A stretch of 64,000 nucleotides of DNA from RFSX01 sp965248155 (lineage in GTDB: Bacteria > Bacteroidota > Bacteroidia > Chitinophagales > Saprospiraceae): positions 992,001 to 1,056,000 of the forward strand of contig CBDFIO010000002.1 in the NCBI GenBank assembly GCA_965248155.1, given 5' to 3'. Shown piece by piece: positions 44,723 through 55,114 of the stretch. Made by a program: the position numbers and the translations under genes. Numbering within the stretch: position 1 is the first letter of the stretch; each line of letters begins with the position of its first letter. The notes beneath the pieces are model-generated. The model did no database searches. It saw only the letters and a program-made list of their open reading frames with translations, and was not told the origin of the DNA.

Positions 44723-46214
44723 TCCCAAAGAGTATTGAATAAATCTTATTTTTAAATTATAGACTGTCTTAAGAATAGCAAGTCTTCAGTACCGATAATA
44801 ATATCGAAAAAGAAAGACCTCTTTTTTTGAAGGCCTTTATTTTTCTCAAAGAAGAAATAGCAATGAAATAATAAAAAAAAATTAAATATTGTTAAAGTTA
44901 TTGCTTTTCATAGGGCACATTGTTCTAGGTAGTTACAATATAGTTAAATAACGCTATTCCCATAAATTCCTAATCTTCCATTTTGTAAACCAGTAAGGTG
45001 TTATCAGAATTAGATAATGTACAGATGATCTTGATGATATTGTAAATTCCAAAGTGTGTTTACAAATCCGCCTTTAATTCTAAAGGAATTATAATATGAC
45101 AAATCATTTTTATTAAGAATTAGGAAAATATCACGATTAAAGAAAATCAAGTATTTTTCAAATACCCAGAATTTGTGATATATATCACAATAACTACTTT
45201 TCCAAAAGGATTTCTTAAATGTAATAAGTTCTTTTTGATTTACAATTTCACATGAATTTGAGTTACAGGTTAGAATTGTTCCAGGAGTAGTAACATAGAA
45301 AAGATCTCTTTCAAATGATACTGCTCCAATTCCAGGTTCAGAAATGAGTATCCAATTTATTTGGCTTTCATTCAAACACAAGGAAAAAATTAAACCCGAA
45401 CGTGTAGGAATATATAGTGTTTCATCAATAAGTTTGATCCATCTGTATTCCAGTACATTCTTCTCTTTAAATTGAGGAACGTCTGGATAATAAACATTTA
45501 GGTTTAATTCCCATTTTAATGTTTCTGAGTCTCGGTCATATATTTTAATTATTGATTCTCTCCAAATGTATCTTATTAGGTGCTTATTAGAAATTAAGTT
45601 GAAACGTATACTTGGGCCATTAATTACTTCAAAGTCTTTATTCAAAATCATGAAATCTCCTGGTTTGCCATTATGATTTGTTCGCATTAATACTAATTCC
45701 GGATACTTACGGCCATAGATATTCGATACAATATACATCGACCTCTTTGACAATACTTTTATTGGTGCTGGGTCAAATAGGCTGATGATCTCCATAAGTT
45801 CCTGATTTATAATAGTATTTTTCGATGTACATATCAATGACATTATCGTGAATCTGTTCATTTTTGGAAAAGCAAATGGTTTTTCTATTAAGACGTTTGA
45901 TATGCGTTCTAAAATTCAAGTTTTTCCGTTCTATTTTCCAAGTCAAATCTTTCCCAATAGTATGTAAGCTTTTTGGCAATGACCTACTATAAGCTCCCCA
46001 ATCATCCGTATAATAGTCACCAATGGGAATGTCTTTAAGAAGATCCAGAAGTTTTTCAAAGCTCTCATCGGTACGCTTTCCATTAACCCAAGCCAAAATC
46101 ATCCCGGAATGCTTATCCATCGCATACCAAGTCCACCTTTGATTCGCCTTACTGCCAACATAAGACCAAAACTCATCTGCCTCTGCTGTATAGTGAAAAC
46201 TTACTGCCAAATTA

Positions 46215-46568
<354 letters not shown>

Positions 46569-47143
46569 GTGCTAATATAAGAAACTCAACCTATTTAAAC
46601 CACTATCCTTTTATTGATGAAAAGTTATAGTATTTAACAATTTCAGGACCTGAGCTTTGACTGAATATTATACCTTCTGAAAAAGTGCATAATTCACGAA
46701 TATGGTTGTCTAGAACAATAGTTGGAATACTATTTGAGACGACACCCAAGTATTCTGACATATTTCCCTTATGCATGTTGAAGAAATCAGATGATTTACA
46801 TGCCGTAAAGACAACCTTTTTGCCTATTGATACTACGTGTCTAGTGAATGGAATTTCAAATAATAATTTCAATCTTTAGTTTTTTTATAATTACCTAGAA
46901 CTTGTTTATATCTACACTTTTATTTCGCAATATATCCGTATACAAGCGTCTACAAACATATATTGAGAAATAATCTCATCTCCACACACGCATCGTCCGC
47001 ACACAACAATGCTCCTATTAAGTTAAGAAAAATATCTTGAGTAATTCTTAATTAGAAAATGAGCACACCCCCCTTTCATGTGGTAGCAAAAAATTGAATT
47101 CTCAGTTAAGACTACTGAAATTTAAGCTATAAAATTAATAGCG

Positions 47144-49855
47144 ATGAAATATCAAAATTCAACTTCTAAAAAATCAGGTTTCAATTTAATTATTCTATTC
47201 TTTTTTGCTATTTCATTATCGGCCCAGGATCCGTCCGCCATCTTTGAACTGGAAAGTAGCGATCAAGGTGTGCTTGTACCCAGAATGACTACCGAAGAAA
47301 GAGAATCAATTGATGATCCAGCAACAGGTTTGCTTGTTTATGATTCCTCAAATAACCAATTCTTTTATTTTAATTCTATTGAGTGGGTCGCTATCAGTCC
47401 ACTCGATAGAATTGAGAATGAAATCTATCCGGAGTGCATATCTGAATTCGGGGGCATTGGAACTACTCCCCGCGCGCCAAAAAAGAAAGGAGATTACTTG
47501 TATATCCCTAATGAAGACACCGAGAAGCTTGAAATAGTCGATGTTTCAGATCCTGAGAATCCAATACTTGCTTCGGATATCTCTTTAGGATATACTCCAA
47601 TCCACCTTGCTATTTCAGGGGACTTTGCATTTGTAACAAACGAATTGGGAAATTATATTTCAGTTGTAAATATTACCAACCCACTTTCCCCAACTCTGGA
47701 ATCGAGTTTTCCTGTAGCTAGCGCTCCTTATAATATTAGTGTGAACGCTACACACGCTTTTGTATCTCTTTGGTCTAATAACATCGTAAAGATCATCGAT
47801 ATTACGAACCCAGCATCATTAAGTGCGGTCACAGATTTTAATGCAGGAAGTACGGTTGGGCAATCCGTTGTCAATGGTAATTTATTGTATCTCCTTACGA
47901 GTTCAGGACTAAAAATTATTGATATTTCTAACCCTGCTTCACCAAATGAATTAAGTACAATAGCACTTAGTGGATTCATTAGTGATATTAAAGTAATAGG
48001 TAACTATGCATATATCATCTTGACCAATACCGATAAGCTGGAAATTATTGATATTTCAAATCCTTCCTCTCCGGTTTCTGTAGTTGTTCATGATCTTGTT
48101 GAATCAATTCCTTTAAGTATTGATGTAGAAAGTAAACTGGCTTGCATCAAGTTTGCGACATCAAGTTTTATGGAAATCATTGATGTTTCAGATCCGGCTA
48201 ATCCAAATTTAAAAGACATTATAGATACGAATGGGAGTGATGGTGGTTTAGATATTGACAATAATTATGCTTACATAGCCGCAAGTAATGGTTTAAAAAT
48301 TATTAGCCTTGGGAATCCTATTCAGACTCACGCAATGAAGCCTAACGGAGAATTGACCACAGGTCCCTGGAGTCAGTTGGAAGACAATGCATTTACTCAT
48401 AATGATGTCGTTATCGGAAAGACGAATGCAGATAATTCTGCCGCACTAGATATAGAAAGTACATCTAAGGGTTTGCTGATTCCCAGGATGACTACTGCTC
48501 AGATTCTTGCAATTGTAAATCCTGCAGAGGGATTGCAGGTCTACTCAACTGATGACGATTGTATTAATATTTACAATGGGAATAATTGGGTTCAAAATTG
48601 TGGACTCGATTATTCTAACGTAGAAAATATGGCTCCGGAAACTAGAAGCTGGATTGCAATCAATGATTTCGGAGGGACGGCTCATCATGAGGGTGTATCG
48701 TTTGTACATAATAATGAGGCTTACATCGTAAATGGTGAGAATGGATCCTATTGCTGCTATTCAATAATCTACCAATATGATCAAGTTAATGACGCTTGGG
48801 TAACTACCGGTCAGGCTCTTGATCCAATAGATGGTATATCAAGGGCAGTTGCTTTTGTTATAGGGGATTATGCATATATAGGTACAGGTGTTGACAATTG
48901 TTCGTCTTCTACCATAGACAGGATGTGGGAATGGGACATAAATGAAAACTCACTTTATGAAATTCCCGGAGGATTTGGCGGTGGAAAAATAAAGGAATCC
49001 GCGGCTTTTGTGATTGGAGATTATGCTTACATGGGAACAGGAACCGATGACTTTAATCTATCGAATAACGACTTCTATGTATTTGATCCCAATACACACA
49101 CATGGTCTTCAATTTCAGCTATGCCGGGTAATGATAAAAGTGGAGCTGTAGCTTTTACCTTAGAGGGCTTTGGATATGTAAACACAGGTCATGAACATAA
49201 CTTCGCTAACCCTTCTAAAGAATTCTATAAGTATGATCCCAATACTGATTCCTGGACTCAGCTTGCTGATTTACCAGGTATTGGCAGGTATGATGCTGTT
49301 GCATTTGTCCTTGAAGGAGAAGCATATGTAGGAGGTGGGACAGATGTTTCCAGTAATTATCTTAATGATTTTTACAAATATGATCCCGTGAGTGATAGCT
49401 GGGCACAGGTTGACAATATGCTGATGAATCTTTCTGGAGGGGTGGCTTTTACACTAGGAAGTACAGCTTATTATGGAACAGGATTTAGTGCTCTTCCAAA
49501 TATGTATAAATATCAACTTGATAAATACAACTTACAACAAAATAGAGATGGAGAAGCGTGTTGGGTTGAAGACCTGGATCCTAGCGCTACAAATGAACTT
49601 CAATCTTTATCCGAAGTGCTTAATGAAGGAAATGACGCCGGAAATACCAAAATAACCAACGTTGCTGATCCAACAGGAAATCAAGATGTTGCTACTAAGA
49701 ATTATGTAGACTCGGAAGCTGAAATTTTATTACCTCTTAATGGAAGCTGGACAGATTATGGCGGTGCATATAAAGAGGGAACCTATTACAAACACAGGGA
49801 TAGAGTTTATCTCGAAGGATTAATTTGTAGGTCTTCAAACCAAAGTGGACAATAA
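47144..49855 (+). CDS. Large LVIVD/Kelch surface protein, 3' end cut off by IS3-like copy B
   Basis: The 903-codon frame encodes a signal peptide ending near LSAQ, a VPRMTTEERESIDDPATGLL segment (also in the gene at 6896), about six LVIVD-type repeats (EIVDVSDPENPILASDISLG, KIIDISNPASPNELSTIALS and others), a second LLIPRMTTAQ segment, and about five Kelch repeats (FYKYDPNTDSWTQLADLPGI, YKYDPVSDSWAQVDNMLMNL). Only codons to 49825 are native; the last ten residues (CRSSNQSGQ) are coded by the IS. The original end, perhaps holding a sorting domain, is lost. Two kinds of propeller in one exported protein suggest a surface binding role. Confidence 0.82.
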   Translation: MKYQNSTSKKSGFNLIILFFFAISLSAQDPSAIFELESSDQGVLVPRMTTEERESIDDPATGLLVYDSSNNQFFYFNSIEWVAISPLDRIENEIYPECISEFGGIGTTPRAPKKKGDYLYIPNEDTEKLEIVDVSDPENPILASDISLGYTPIHLAISGDFAFVTNELGNYISVVNITNPLSPTLESSFPVASAPYNISVNATHAFVSLWSNNIVKIIDITNPASLSAVTDFNAGSTVGQSVVNGNLLYLLTSSGLKIIDISNPASPNELSTIALSGFISDIKVIGNYAYIILTNTDKLEIIDISNPSSPVSVVVHDLVESIPLSIDVESKLACIKFATSSFMEIIDVSDPANPNLKDIIDTNGSDGGLDIDNNYAYIAASNGLKIISLGNPIQTHAMKPNGELTTGPWSQLEDNAFTHNDVVIGKTNADNSAALDIESTSKGLLIPRMTTAQILAIVNPAEGLQVYSTDDDCINIYNGNNWVQNCGLDYSNVENMAPETRSWIAINDFGGTAHHEGVSFVHNNEAYIVNGENGSYCCYSIIYQYDQVNDAWVTTGQALDPIDGISRAVAFVIGDYAYIGTGVDNCSSSTIDRMWEWDINENSLYEIPGGFGGGKIKESAAFVIGDYAYMGTGTDDFNLSNNDFYVFDPNTHTWSSISAMPGNDKSGAVAFTLEGFGYVNTGHEHNFANPSKEFYKYDPNTDSWTQLADLPGIGRYDAVAFVLEGEAYVGGGTDVSSNYLNDFYKYDPVSDSWAQVDNMLMNLSGGVAFTLGSTAYYGTGFSALPNMYKYQLDKYNLQQNRDGEACWVEDLDPSATNELQSLSEVLNEGNDAGNTKITNVADPTGNQDVATKNYVDSEAEILLPLNGSWTDYGGAYKEGTYYKHRDRVYLEGLICRSSNQSGQ

Positions 49856-50220
49856 GTGAATAAAATTAAGTTACACTTTTAAAAGTTAAATTGAAATATT
49901 TTTGTCTGCGTTTTTTAAATGTTTTGTGTTTACATAATTTTCTTCTCTTCAGTTTTTCTTCTTTTAATCCATAATAAACATCTGCTGGTATCAAGTTTTG
50001 TAAAGATTCATGATATCTGTGATGGTTATAATATTTTACAAATTGTGAAAGACGAAAACTCAATTCACCTGGGCTGTAATAATGATCCAGTTTAATTACA
50101 TTTTTCATCGTTCTGTGATACCTTTCAATCTTGCCTTGCGTTTGAGGATGACCAGGTCTTCCTCTCACATGTTTAATTTTGTAATCATCCAAATAAGAGC
50201 TCAACTCTTGACTTAAATAA

Positions 50221-51236
50221 CGTGAATAATGGATAAGAAAAAGGGTGTTTTTATTTGTATTATTTACTGATTATCAGTATCTTAATAGTCTAAAAACACC
50301 CTCATGCTTAGAGATAAAGTTACTGAATTCTTTGTGAAAATAGATGATTTTCAACAAGAATTTATTAAAAACATAGAAAATCATCCAAAATTAGAAGATA
50401 CAAAGACTAAAAGGCGTAATAGAAAAGGAAAATTATCCGATTCTGAGATGATGAGTATTTATTTGCTTTATCATTTTGGTCATTTTGGTCATTTTACAAA
50501 TTTTAAGCATTTTTATATGCAATATGTTTGTAAACATTTAGATGACTTATTTCCTGATCTAATTAGCTACGAAAGATTTAATGCACGCCAAGAGAGAATA
50601 TTACTGCCCCTTATGTTGTATTTAAAATATAGAGGCTTGGGTAAATCTAGAGGCATCAATTATATTGACTCTACTCTATTACGTGTATGCCATATCAAGA
50701 GAGAGAAACAGCATAAAGTTTTTAAAGGAATTGCTGAAAAAGGAAAATCAACAATGGGATGGTTTTTTGGGTTTAAACTTCATTTAATTATCAATGATAA
50801 AGGTGAATTATTATCCTTTTACCTTACAAAAGGTAATGTAGATGACAGAAATATTAAACTAATGACAGCAATGACTAAGGAGGTTTTTGGAAAACTATTT
50901 GGAGATAAAGGCTATATTTCAAAAGCATTATCAGATTTACTGTTTCAAGATGGAATACAGCTTATTACTAAAGTGAGAAAAAATATGAAAAAACAAAATC
51001 TCTCTGATGTAGAGGCTATTCTTTTAAGAAAAAGAGCTTTAGTAGAATCTGTAAATGATGAACTCAAAAATATTTGCAAAATAGAACACACTAGACATCG
51101 ATCTGTTAAAGGGTTTTTGGTTAATATTGTTGCCGCTTTAACTGCTTATTGCTTTTTTCCTAAAAAACCATCACTTAACATAACTCCCATAAAAACGAAT
51201 CAACTAACTTTATGGGCTGCTTAAACATTATTCACG
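50221..51236 (+). mobile_element. IS982-family element inside IS3-like copy B
   Basis: The tips CGTGAATAATG at 50221 and CATTATTCACG ending at 51236 are an exact inverted repeat of 11. TTAAATAA flanks both (50213-50220 and 51237-51244). Family ends begin AC, which would move each border out by one base and shorten the duplication to TAAATA; both readings agree on one insertion into the OrfB sequence TTAAATAAC. Length is about 1016 bp. Confidence 0.9.
50304..51224 (+). CDS. IS982-family transposase
   Basis: A 306-residue DDE transposase. Features are the N-terminal KLSDSEMMSIYLLYHFGHFG, the catalytic NYIDSTLLRVCHIKREKQHK, GDKGYISKALSDLLFQDGI, and RKRALVESVNDELKNICKIE with the final Glu. The HFGHFGHF stretch is coded by three tandem copies of a 9-base unit (about 50472-50498). 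The frame is open throughout. Confidence 0.92.
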   Translation: MLRDKVTEFFVKIDDFQQEFIKNIENHPKLEDTKTKRRNRKGKLSDSEMMSIYLLYHFGHFGHFTNFKHFYMQYVCKHLDDLFPDLISYERFNARQERILLPLMLYLKYRGLGKSRGINYIDSTLLRVCHIKREKQHKVFKGIAEKGKSTMGWFFGFKLHLIINDKGELLSFYLTKGNVDDRNIKLMTAMTKEVFGKLFGDKGYISKALSDLLFQDGIQLITKVRKNMKKQNLSDVEAILLRKRALVESVNDELKNICKIEHTRHRSVKGFLVNIVAALTAYCFFPKKPSLNITPIKTNQLTLWAA

Positions 51237-51887
51237 TTAAATAACAAGATCCATTATCAGATAATAACTTAGGCGGTTTATTCAAATTTACATTTGGATG
51301 GTTTAATGCCTGATTCAAAGTATTTTTTACATCAAGGGTTTTCATCGTTGAGCACAACTCCCAACTTATAATGTACCTAGAATAATCATCTAATATAGTC
51401 GATAGGTAATACCATCCCCAGCCAATGATTTTGAAATAAGTAAAATCAGTTTGCCACATTTGATTGACAGTTGTTGTTTTGTCTTTAAATTCATCTGCGG
51501 CAGATATCAGATCATAATGAGGAGGGTTTATCAGTCCAGCAGATTTCAATATTCTGTAAACACTGCTTTCGCTTATAAAGTATTGATTCTCATCAGTATA
51601 CCTGCAAGCCAATTCTCTACAAGAAAGCTCTGAAACTTCCAGTGCCAGATTCAATATATCAGACCTGATCCGATCAGGAATCTTGTTCCAATAGTGCTTC
51701 CTTGTACTTTTCTTTTCCTCTAATCCAGTTATACCTTCTACATGGTATTTCTTATACCAGTTGTAAAAGGTTGATTTGTGAATACCAATTTCCTTGAGAG
51801 TTCTTCTAACACTCCATTCGGATTGCTCAACCAGCCTAATCAGTTCCATCTTTTCTTTTGCTGTAAATCGCATATACTTCTTGAATT

Positions 51888-52238
51888 TTATTTTACTCCA
51901 TTCAAGCTTTTTTTAAGCACACGATTTTTTAGAGTAAGTTCTGCTACTACCTCTTTAAGGTCTTGATTTTCTGTCTTTAGATGTTGAACTTCTGAAGTAT
52001 TGGCTTCACGTTCTGTGTCTCCCTTTAAACGTTTCTTCCCTGCTTCCATGAAATCTTTACTCCACTTATAATATAGTGGTTGTGAAATCTCTTCTCTTCT
52101 ACAAAGAGAAGCAACACTTTGTTCTCCTCTTAATCCTTCAATGACTATTCTAATCTTTTCTTCTGTAGAAAATTTACGTCTTGTCCTTCTTTTTACATCT
52201 CGGACATAAGATTCTGCTGATTTGTTTTTCTTGTTCAT
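51888..52238 (-). CDS. IS3-like transposase OrfA, copy B
   Basis: The 116-residue product is identical to that of copy A (42164-42514), with the same HTH and zipper regions. It is intact, but its partner OrfB is split by the IS982 element, so this copy can move only if OrfB is supplied by copy A. Confidence 0.88.
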   Translation of the reverse strand: MNKKNKSAESYVRDVKRRTRRKFSTEEKIRIVIEGLRGEQSVASLCRREEISQPLYYKWSKDFMEAGKKRLKGDTEREANTSEVQHLKTENQDLKEVVAELTLKNRVLKKSLNGVK

Positions 52239-52390
52239 AATAAAGTGAATTTAATAGTTATGTATAACTTAATTTTATTCACTTAATGGTCCACTTTTAT
52301 TTGACGATTTACAGGAGTGACCTTCTTCACAGGGATTCATTCATTTAAAATACTAAATAAAATACTAAACTGACATTTAAGCAAAATGCA

Positions 52391-52669
52391 TTACCCACTA
52401 AACTTTTGCCACTTAGAATCTAGTCGTGCTACTTTTCTTATACAAGAACATACAGCTACAGCTTCAATTTTATTTGACTCAAGATACTCGAAGGTTTTTT
52501 CTACGAGTTTTTGGCCTATCCCTTGTCCCTGATATTGATATGGAACTTCAGCATGATTAAGATAGTACTTATTTTCTTTGACGCTATAGTTAATAAATGC
52601 TTCAGCATCTCCAAATGTCATTTTAAATTGATTGCTTTCCTGATTGTGAATGATGTCGGAAAATGTCAT
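52391..52669 (-). CDS. Small GNAT-type N-acetyltransferase
   Basis: A 92-residue protein of the short Gcn5-related group. VPYQYQGQGIGQKLVEKTFE is the acetyl-CoA pyrophosphate loop (Q/R-x-x-G-x-G/A), and VAVCSCIRKVARLDSKWQKF is the usual end of this subgroup. The acceptor is unknown. The ATG overlaps the stop of the gene before it (ATGA), a sign of coupled translation in a three-gene operon. Confidence 0.82.
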   Translation of the reverse strand: MTFSDIIHNQESNQFKMTFGDAEAFINYSVKENKYYLNHAEVPYQYQGQGIGQKLVEKTFEYLESNKIEAVAVCSCIRKVARLDSKWQKFSG

Positions 52670-52856
52670 GGATTATCTTTGATCAATAATTTAAATACAG
52701 ATTTCGTAAATCTAATATATTCTTTGAGTTCCTTGTCATATCCGATCCATTGATATTGATTTCCATAAGGACATGGAGGAGCACCCGGCTCCGATCCTGT
52801 TCTAACTCATACCAATCTGGATTTGCAAGATATTGTTCCATGTTTACTCTTTTCAT
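52666..52856 (-). pseudogene. Small conserved protein (CPYGN motif) with a one-base frameshift
   Basis: The ATG at 52856 overlaps the stop of the zinc-ribbon gene (ATGA) and encodes MKRVNMEQYLANPDWYELEQ. The sense then continues in the -1 frame as RTGSEPGAPPCPYGNQYQWI, then GYDKELKEYIRFTKSVFKLL, ending in a TGA that overlaps the next ATG. Loss of one base at about 52790-52806 explains the break. An intact protein would have about 63 residues. The Cys-Pro-Tyr-Gly-Asn block looks conserved, but I do not know a function. Confidence 0.65.
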
Positions 52857-53134
52857 GGACTGGGTTTGTAAGTCAATTTGCATTTTTGACACAGTATCTT
52901 ATTGTCTTGATTTACCAATTGAATTCCTGATAAATGTTTATTAGCATACTCTTGAACCCACCCTATATTTGGGCTTGTGCTGTTGACATCCATATTGTTA
53001 TTTTTTGCGGTTTCATAAAATTGACCACCATACTCTTCTCTTCCCCAGCAATTCGGACATAGACCTTCAGGGACATCAGTTGCTTGTTGGTTTTCTTTCT
53101 TCAAAAGACGGATTAAAGAATTGATAATACTCAT
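52853..53134 (-). CDS. Small zinc-ribbon protein
   Basis: A 93-residue protein with two CxxC pairs, GLCPNCWGREEYGGQFYETA near residue 24 and ILCQKCKLTYK near 80, enough for one zinc site. Between them is VNSTSPNIGWVQEYANKHLS. Short zinc-ribbon proteins of this kind occur across Bacteroidota without assigned role. It is first in the operon with 52856 and 52669; the stop overlaps the next start. Confidence 0.75.
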   Translation of the reverse strand: MSIINSLIRLLKKENQQATDVPEGLCPNCWGREEYGGQFYETAKNNNMDVNSTSPNIGWVQEYANKHLSGIQLVNQDNKILCQKCKLTYKPSP

Positions 53135-53578
53135 AATATTTTGATTTAGTGATTGAAGGGGATTCAGTTCGCCTGCTTAAAATTAATCCATTATTGACAT
53201 TTTCCATTTGACCCTATGAAAACAGTTATTAAGCAAAAGTGTTTAAGTACACAAGTTATATTCGAATTTATATGGAATTAAAAGCCGTGAGTGGATGGTT
53301 TTGGTCATTGGCTTTTGAGCATAAGCAATTGGTGCATTAAAAGTTCAATATTACATCTCTTTATGTCAAGATGTCACAGTATATAGTATCAGTAAAATTA
53401 ATTAATAAGATATTATTGATCATAAAATTACAAAATGATAAAATATAAAAATGAAATAATAATGAATGGCAATAGATATAGAATCAATCTATATTTGTAA
53501 TTGAAAATTAAAGTATAATTAAAAATCAACTCTGCATGTTGGAATTTTAATTATCAATTACCCTTAAAAAACAACACA
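53135..53578. other. Non-coding stretch before the repeat protein gene
   Basis: No gene is seen in 444 bases of AT-rich sequence. A TATATTTG -7 box at 53490-53497 on the plus strand would give the gene at 53579 a leader of about 75 bases. A weak stem AAAAGCC/GGCTTTT at about 53279-53317 is present but has no real T tract. Confidence 0.5.
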
Positions 53579-55072
53579 ATGAAATCTATTCACTTTCCAA
53601 TTGTTCTAATAATTCTATTGATTATTTCTGTAACTGCTTTGCAGTCTAAAGCCCTTCCGAATTTGGAGGTACTCGGTGATGTCCGGGTCCAAAAAGGATC
53701 AGACCATTTAACGATTTCAAATATCGGTTCTTCTGGAATTGATGGAATTAGTTTCGATGTTGAAACTACTTTTCAGTTGCACACAACTAATCCTACTACA
53801 GCAAAAGAAGTTCATTTGCAATTGGACCCTGTTGCTGCAGGAGATTCTTTCTTTGATATTTTTGTTGATGCGGGAGAATGTCGATATCGGTTGGTAGAAA
53901 TTGACGCGCCACCAGTAAGTGGAGTCCAAATGTTATTGGGAGAAAATCAAGCTATTGAGGGCCGAGATGTTGTTGGAGGATTAGGGAGCTTAGTTTTAGC
54001 ACCAAATACTTCTCTCGGTGGAGACAGATTAACTATATCCAATATTGGTTCTTCAGGTGATGACGGGGTAAGAGTTGATCTTGGCGATGATTTACGTTTA
54101 GAAGGAATTGACGATACAGGATCAAGCGAATCCGGAGAGTTTTGGTTTCATATGCATAGAGACCTAGGTAGAGATCATCTTGTTGTGTCCAACATTGGAT
54201 CTTCAGGTGAAGATGGTGTTGGTATTGGAATGAGAAGAACGGTTCCTACCGAAATTGTACAATTGAATTTGGTAGGATCGCCTAATTTTGACCCGGGCTT
54301 GCTTATAGATTTAGGTGGTAAAGGAGTTGAGCACACAGCACCGGGAGATGAAATTATGGTTCTCTTGCGTCCGGCTTCAGGATCTGCAGCACCACCGCAC
54401 GAATTCAGATATGACACAGCACCGGGTATTTTAGAAATCCGCGAGAAAGGACCTCCGAATGTAGAGTATGATCATAATGATTTGGTGACCCGGTATGAAT
54501 ATGACAGTATTAACCGGCTGATTAGATGTGAACTTCAAGACAATACAACATCTGCTCATCCTGACTTCGTTCATCAATATGACTTGAATCCTCCTGGTGG
54601 AGTTGCTTTGCCACGATTGGATATGTTTGGAGATGTTCAGATCTTAGGCACCCTTGCTAAATCTGCAGGATCTTTTAAGATCGATCACCCGCTTGATCCT
54701 CTTAACAAATATTTATCCCACTCTTTTGTAGAGTCACCAGATATGATGAATGTATATAATGGCAATATTACTACAGATGAAAATGGTTTTGCAAAAGTAG
54801 GAATGCCTGACTATTTTGAATCTTTAAATACAGATTTCAGATATCAGTTAACAGTTATCGGACAATTTGCAGACGCCATTATTAAGGATAAAATGAAAAA
54901 TGGAACCTTTGTTATTCAGACTGATAAACCACAAGTAGAAGTCAGTTGGCAAGTAACAGGTGTTCGTAATGATGATTTTGCCCGTGAGAACAGAATAAGG
55001 GTAGAAAGTGATAAAGAGGATAATAAGAAAGGAACTTTATTATATGAGAAGAAGGGAGAAGAGATAGAATAA
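53579..55072 (+). CDS. Secreted structural protein with SNIGSSG repeats and a conserved C-terminal domain
   Basis: A 497-residue protein with a signal peptide (to about residue 23). Three repeats carry HLTISNIGSSGIDGISFDV-like sequence (residues 43-61, 150-168, 200-216), joined by less regular beta-rich segments. Residues about 345-480 form a domain that recurs in many bacterial fibre-like proteins: KSAGSFKIDHPLDPLNKYLS, then SFVESPDMMNVYNGN and DFRYQLTVIGQFADAIIKD, ending in PQVEVSWQVTGVRNDDFARE. The tail is Lys/Glu-rich. There is no T9SS domain. The role is probably structural; no enzyme motif is seen. Confidence 0.75.
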   Translation: MKSIHFPIVLIILLIISVTALQSKALPNLEVLGDVRVQKGSDHLTISNIGSSGIDGISFDVETTFQLHTTNPTTAKEVHLQLDPVAAGDSFFDIFVDAGECRYRLVEIDAPPVSGVQMLLGENQAIEGRDVVGGLGSLVLAPNTSLGGDRLTISNIGSSGDDGVRVDLGDDLRLEGIDDTGSSESGEFWFHMHRDLGRDHLVVSNIGSSGEDGVGIGMRRTVPTEIVQLNLVGSPNFDPGLLIDLGGKGVEHTAPGDEIMVLLRPASGSAAPPHEFRYDTAPGILEIREKGPPNVEYDHNDLVTRYEYDSINRLIRCELQDNTTSAHPDFVHQYDLNPPGGVALPRLDMFGDVQILGTLAKSAGSFKIDHPLDPLNKYLSHSFVESPDMMNVYNGNITTDENGFAKVGMPDYFESLNTDFRYQLTVIGQFADAIIKDKMKNGTFVIQTDKPQVEVSWQVTGVRNDDFARENRIRVESDKEDNKKGTLLYEKKGEEIE

Positions 55073-55114
55073 GTTTTTTCAGTTTCTTGTCCGAACCATT
55101 ATGATAAAGAGTTC

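Larger units (their letters stand above)
43570..44788 (+). mobile_element. IS3-family (IS407/IS51 group) element with GTAC duplication
   Basis: A 1219-bp element. The ends start TG and end CA, share CTTGC near the tip and TTAAGACAG further in, and are flanked by the 4-bp direct repeat GTAC (43566-43569 and 44789-44792), the size this group makes. OrfA and OrfB overlap with a slip site. It is 16 bases beyond the right tip of IS3-like copy A. Confidence 0.9.
49866..51873 (-). pseudogene. IS3-like transposase OrfB, copy B, split by IS982 element
   Basis: The N-terminal part begins at 51873 and runs to SDNGSCYL, where the IS982 insert starts; the C-terminal part resumes with SQELSSYLDDYKIKHVRGRP and ends at 49866. 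Excision of the insert with one target copy would restore 327 residues. Compared with copy A, residues YRENGIVG read YHVEGITG, and a few substitutions lie near the C-terminus (FRLS for FPLS, YNHH for YTHH). Confidence 0.9.
49826..52313 (-). mobile_element. IS3-like insertion sequence, copy B, inverted and interrupted by IS982
   Basis: The tips match copy A exactly: TGTAGGTCTTCAAACCAAAG at 49826 and ...GACGATTTACA ending at 52313. OrfA is intact. OrfB is cut by the IS982 element. Without the insert the copy would be about 1464 bp, like copy A. It lies in opposite orientation to copy A, 6.3 kb away, and truncates the surface-protein gene at 47144. No target duplication is visible. Confidence 0.92.

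Noticed and set aside
53279..53317. Stem AAAAGCC/GGCTTTT as a terminator
   Set aside because: The arms are only seven bases, the loop is long and no T tract follows.
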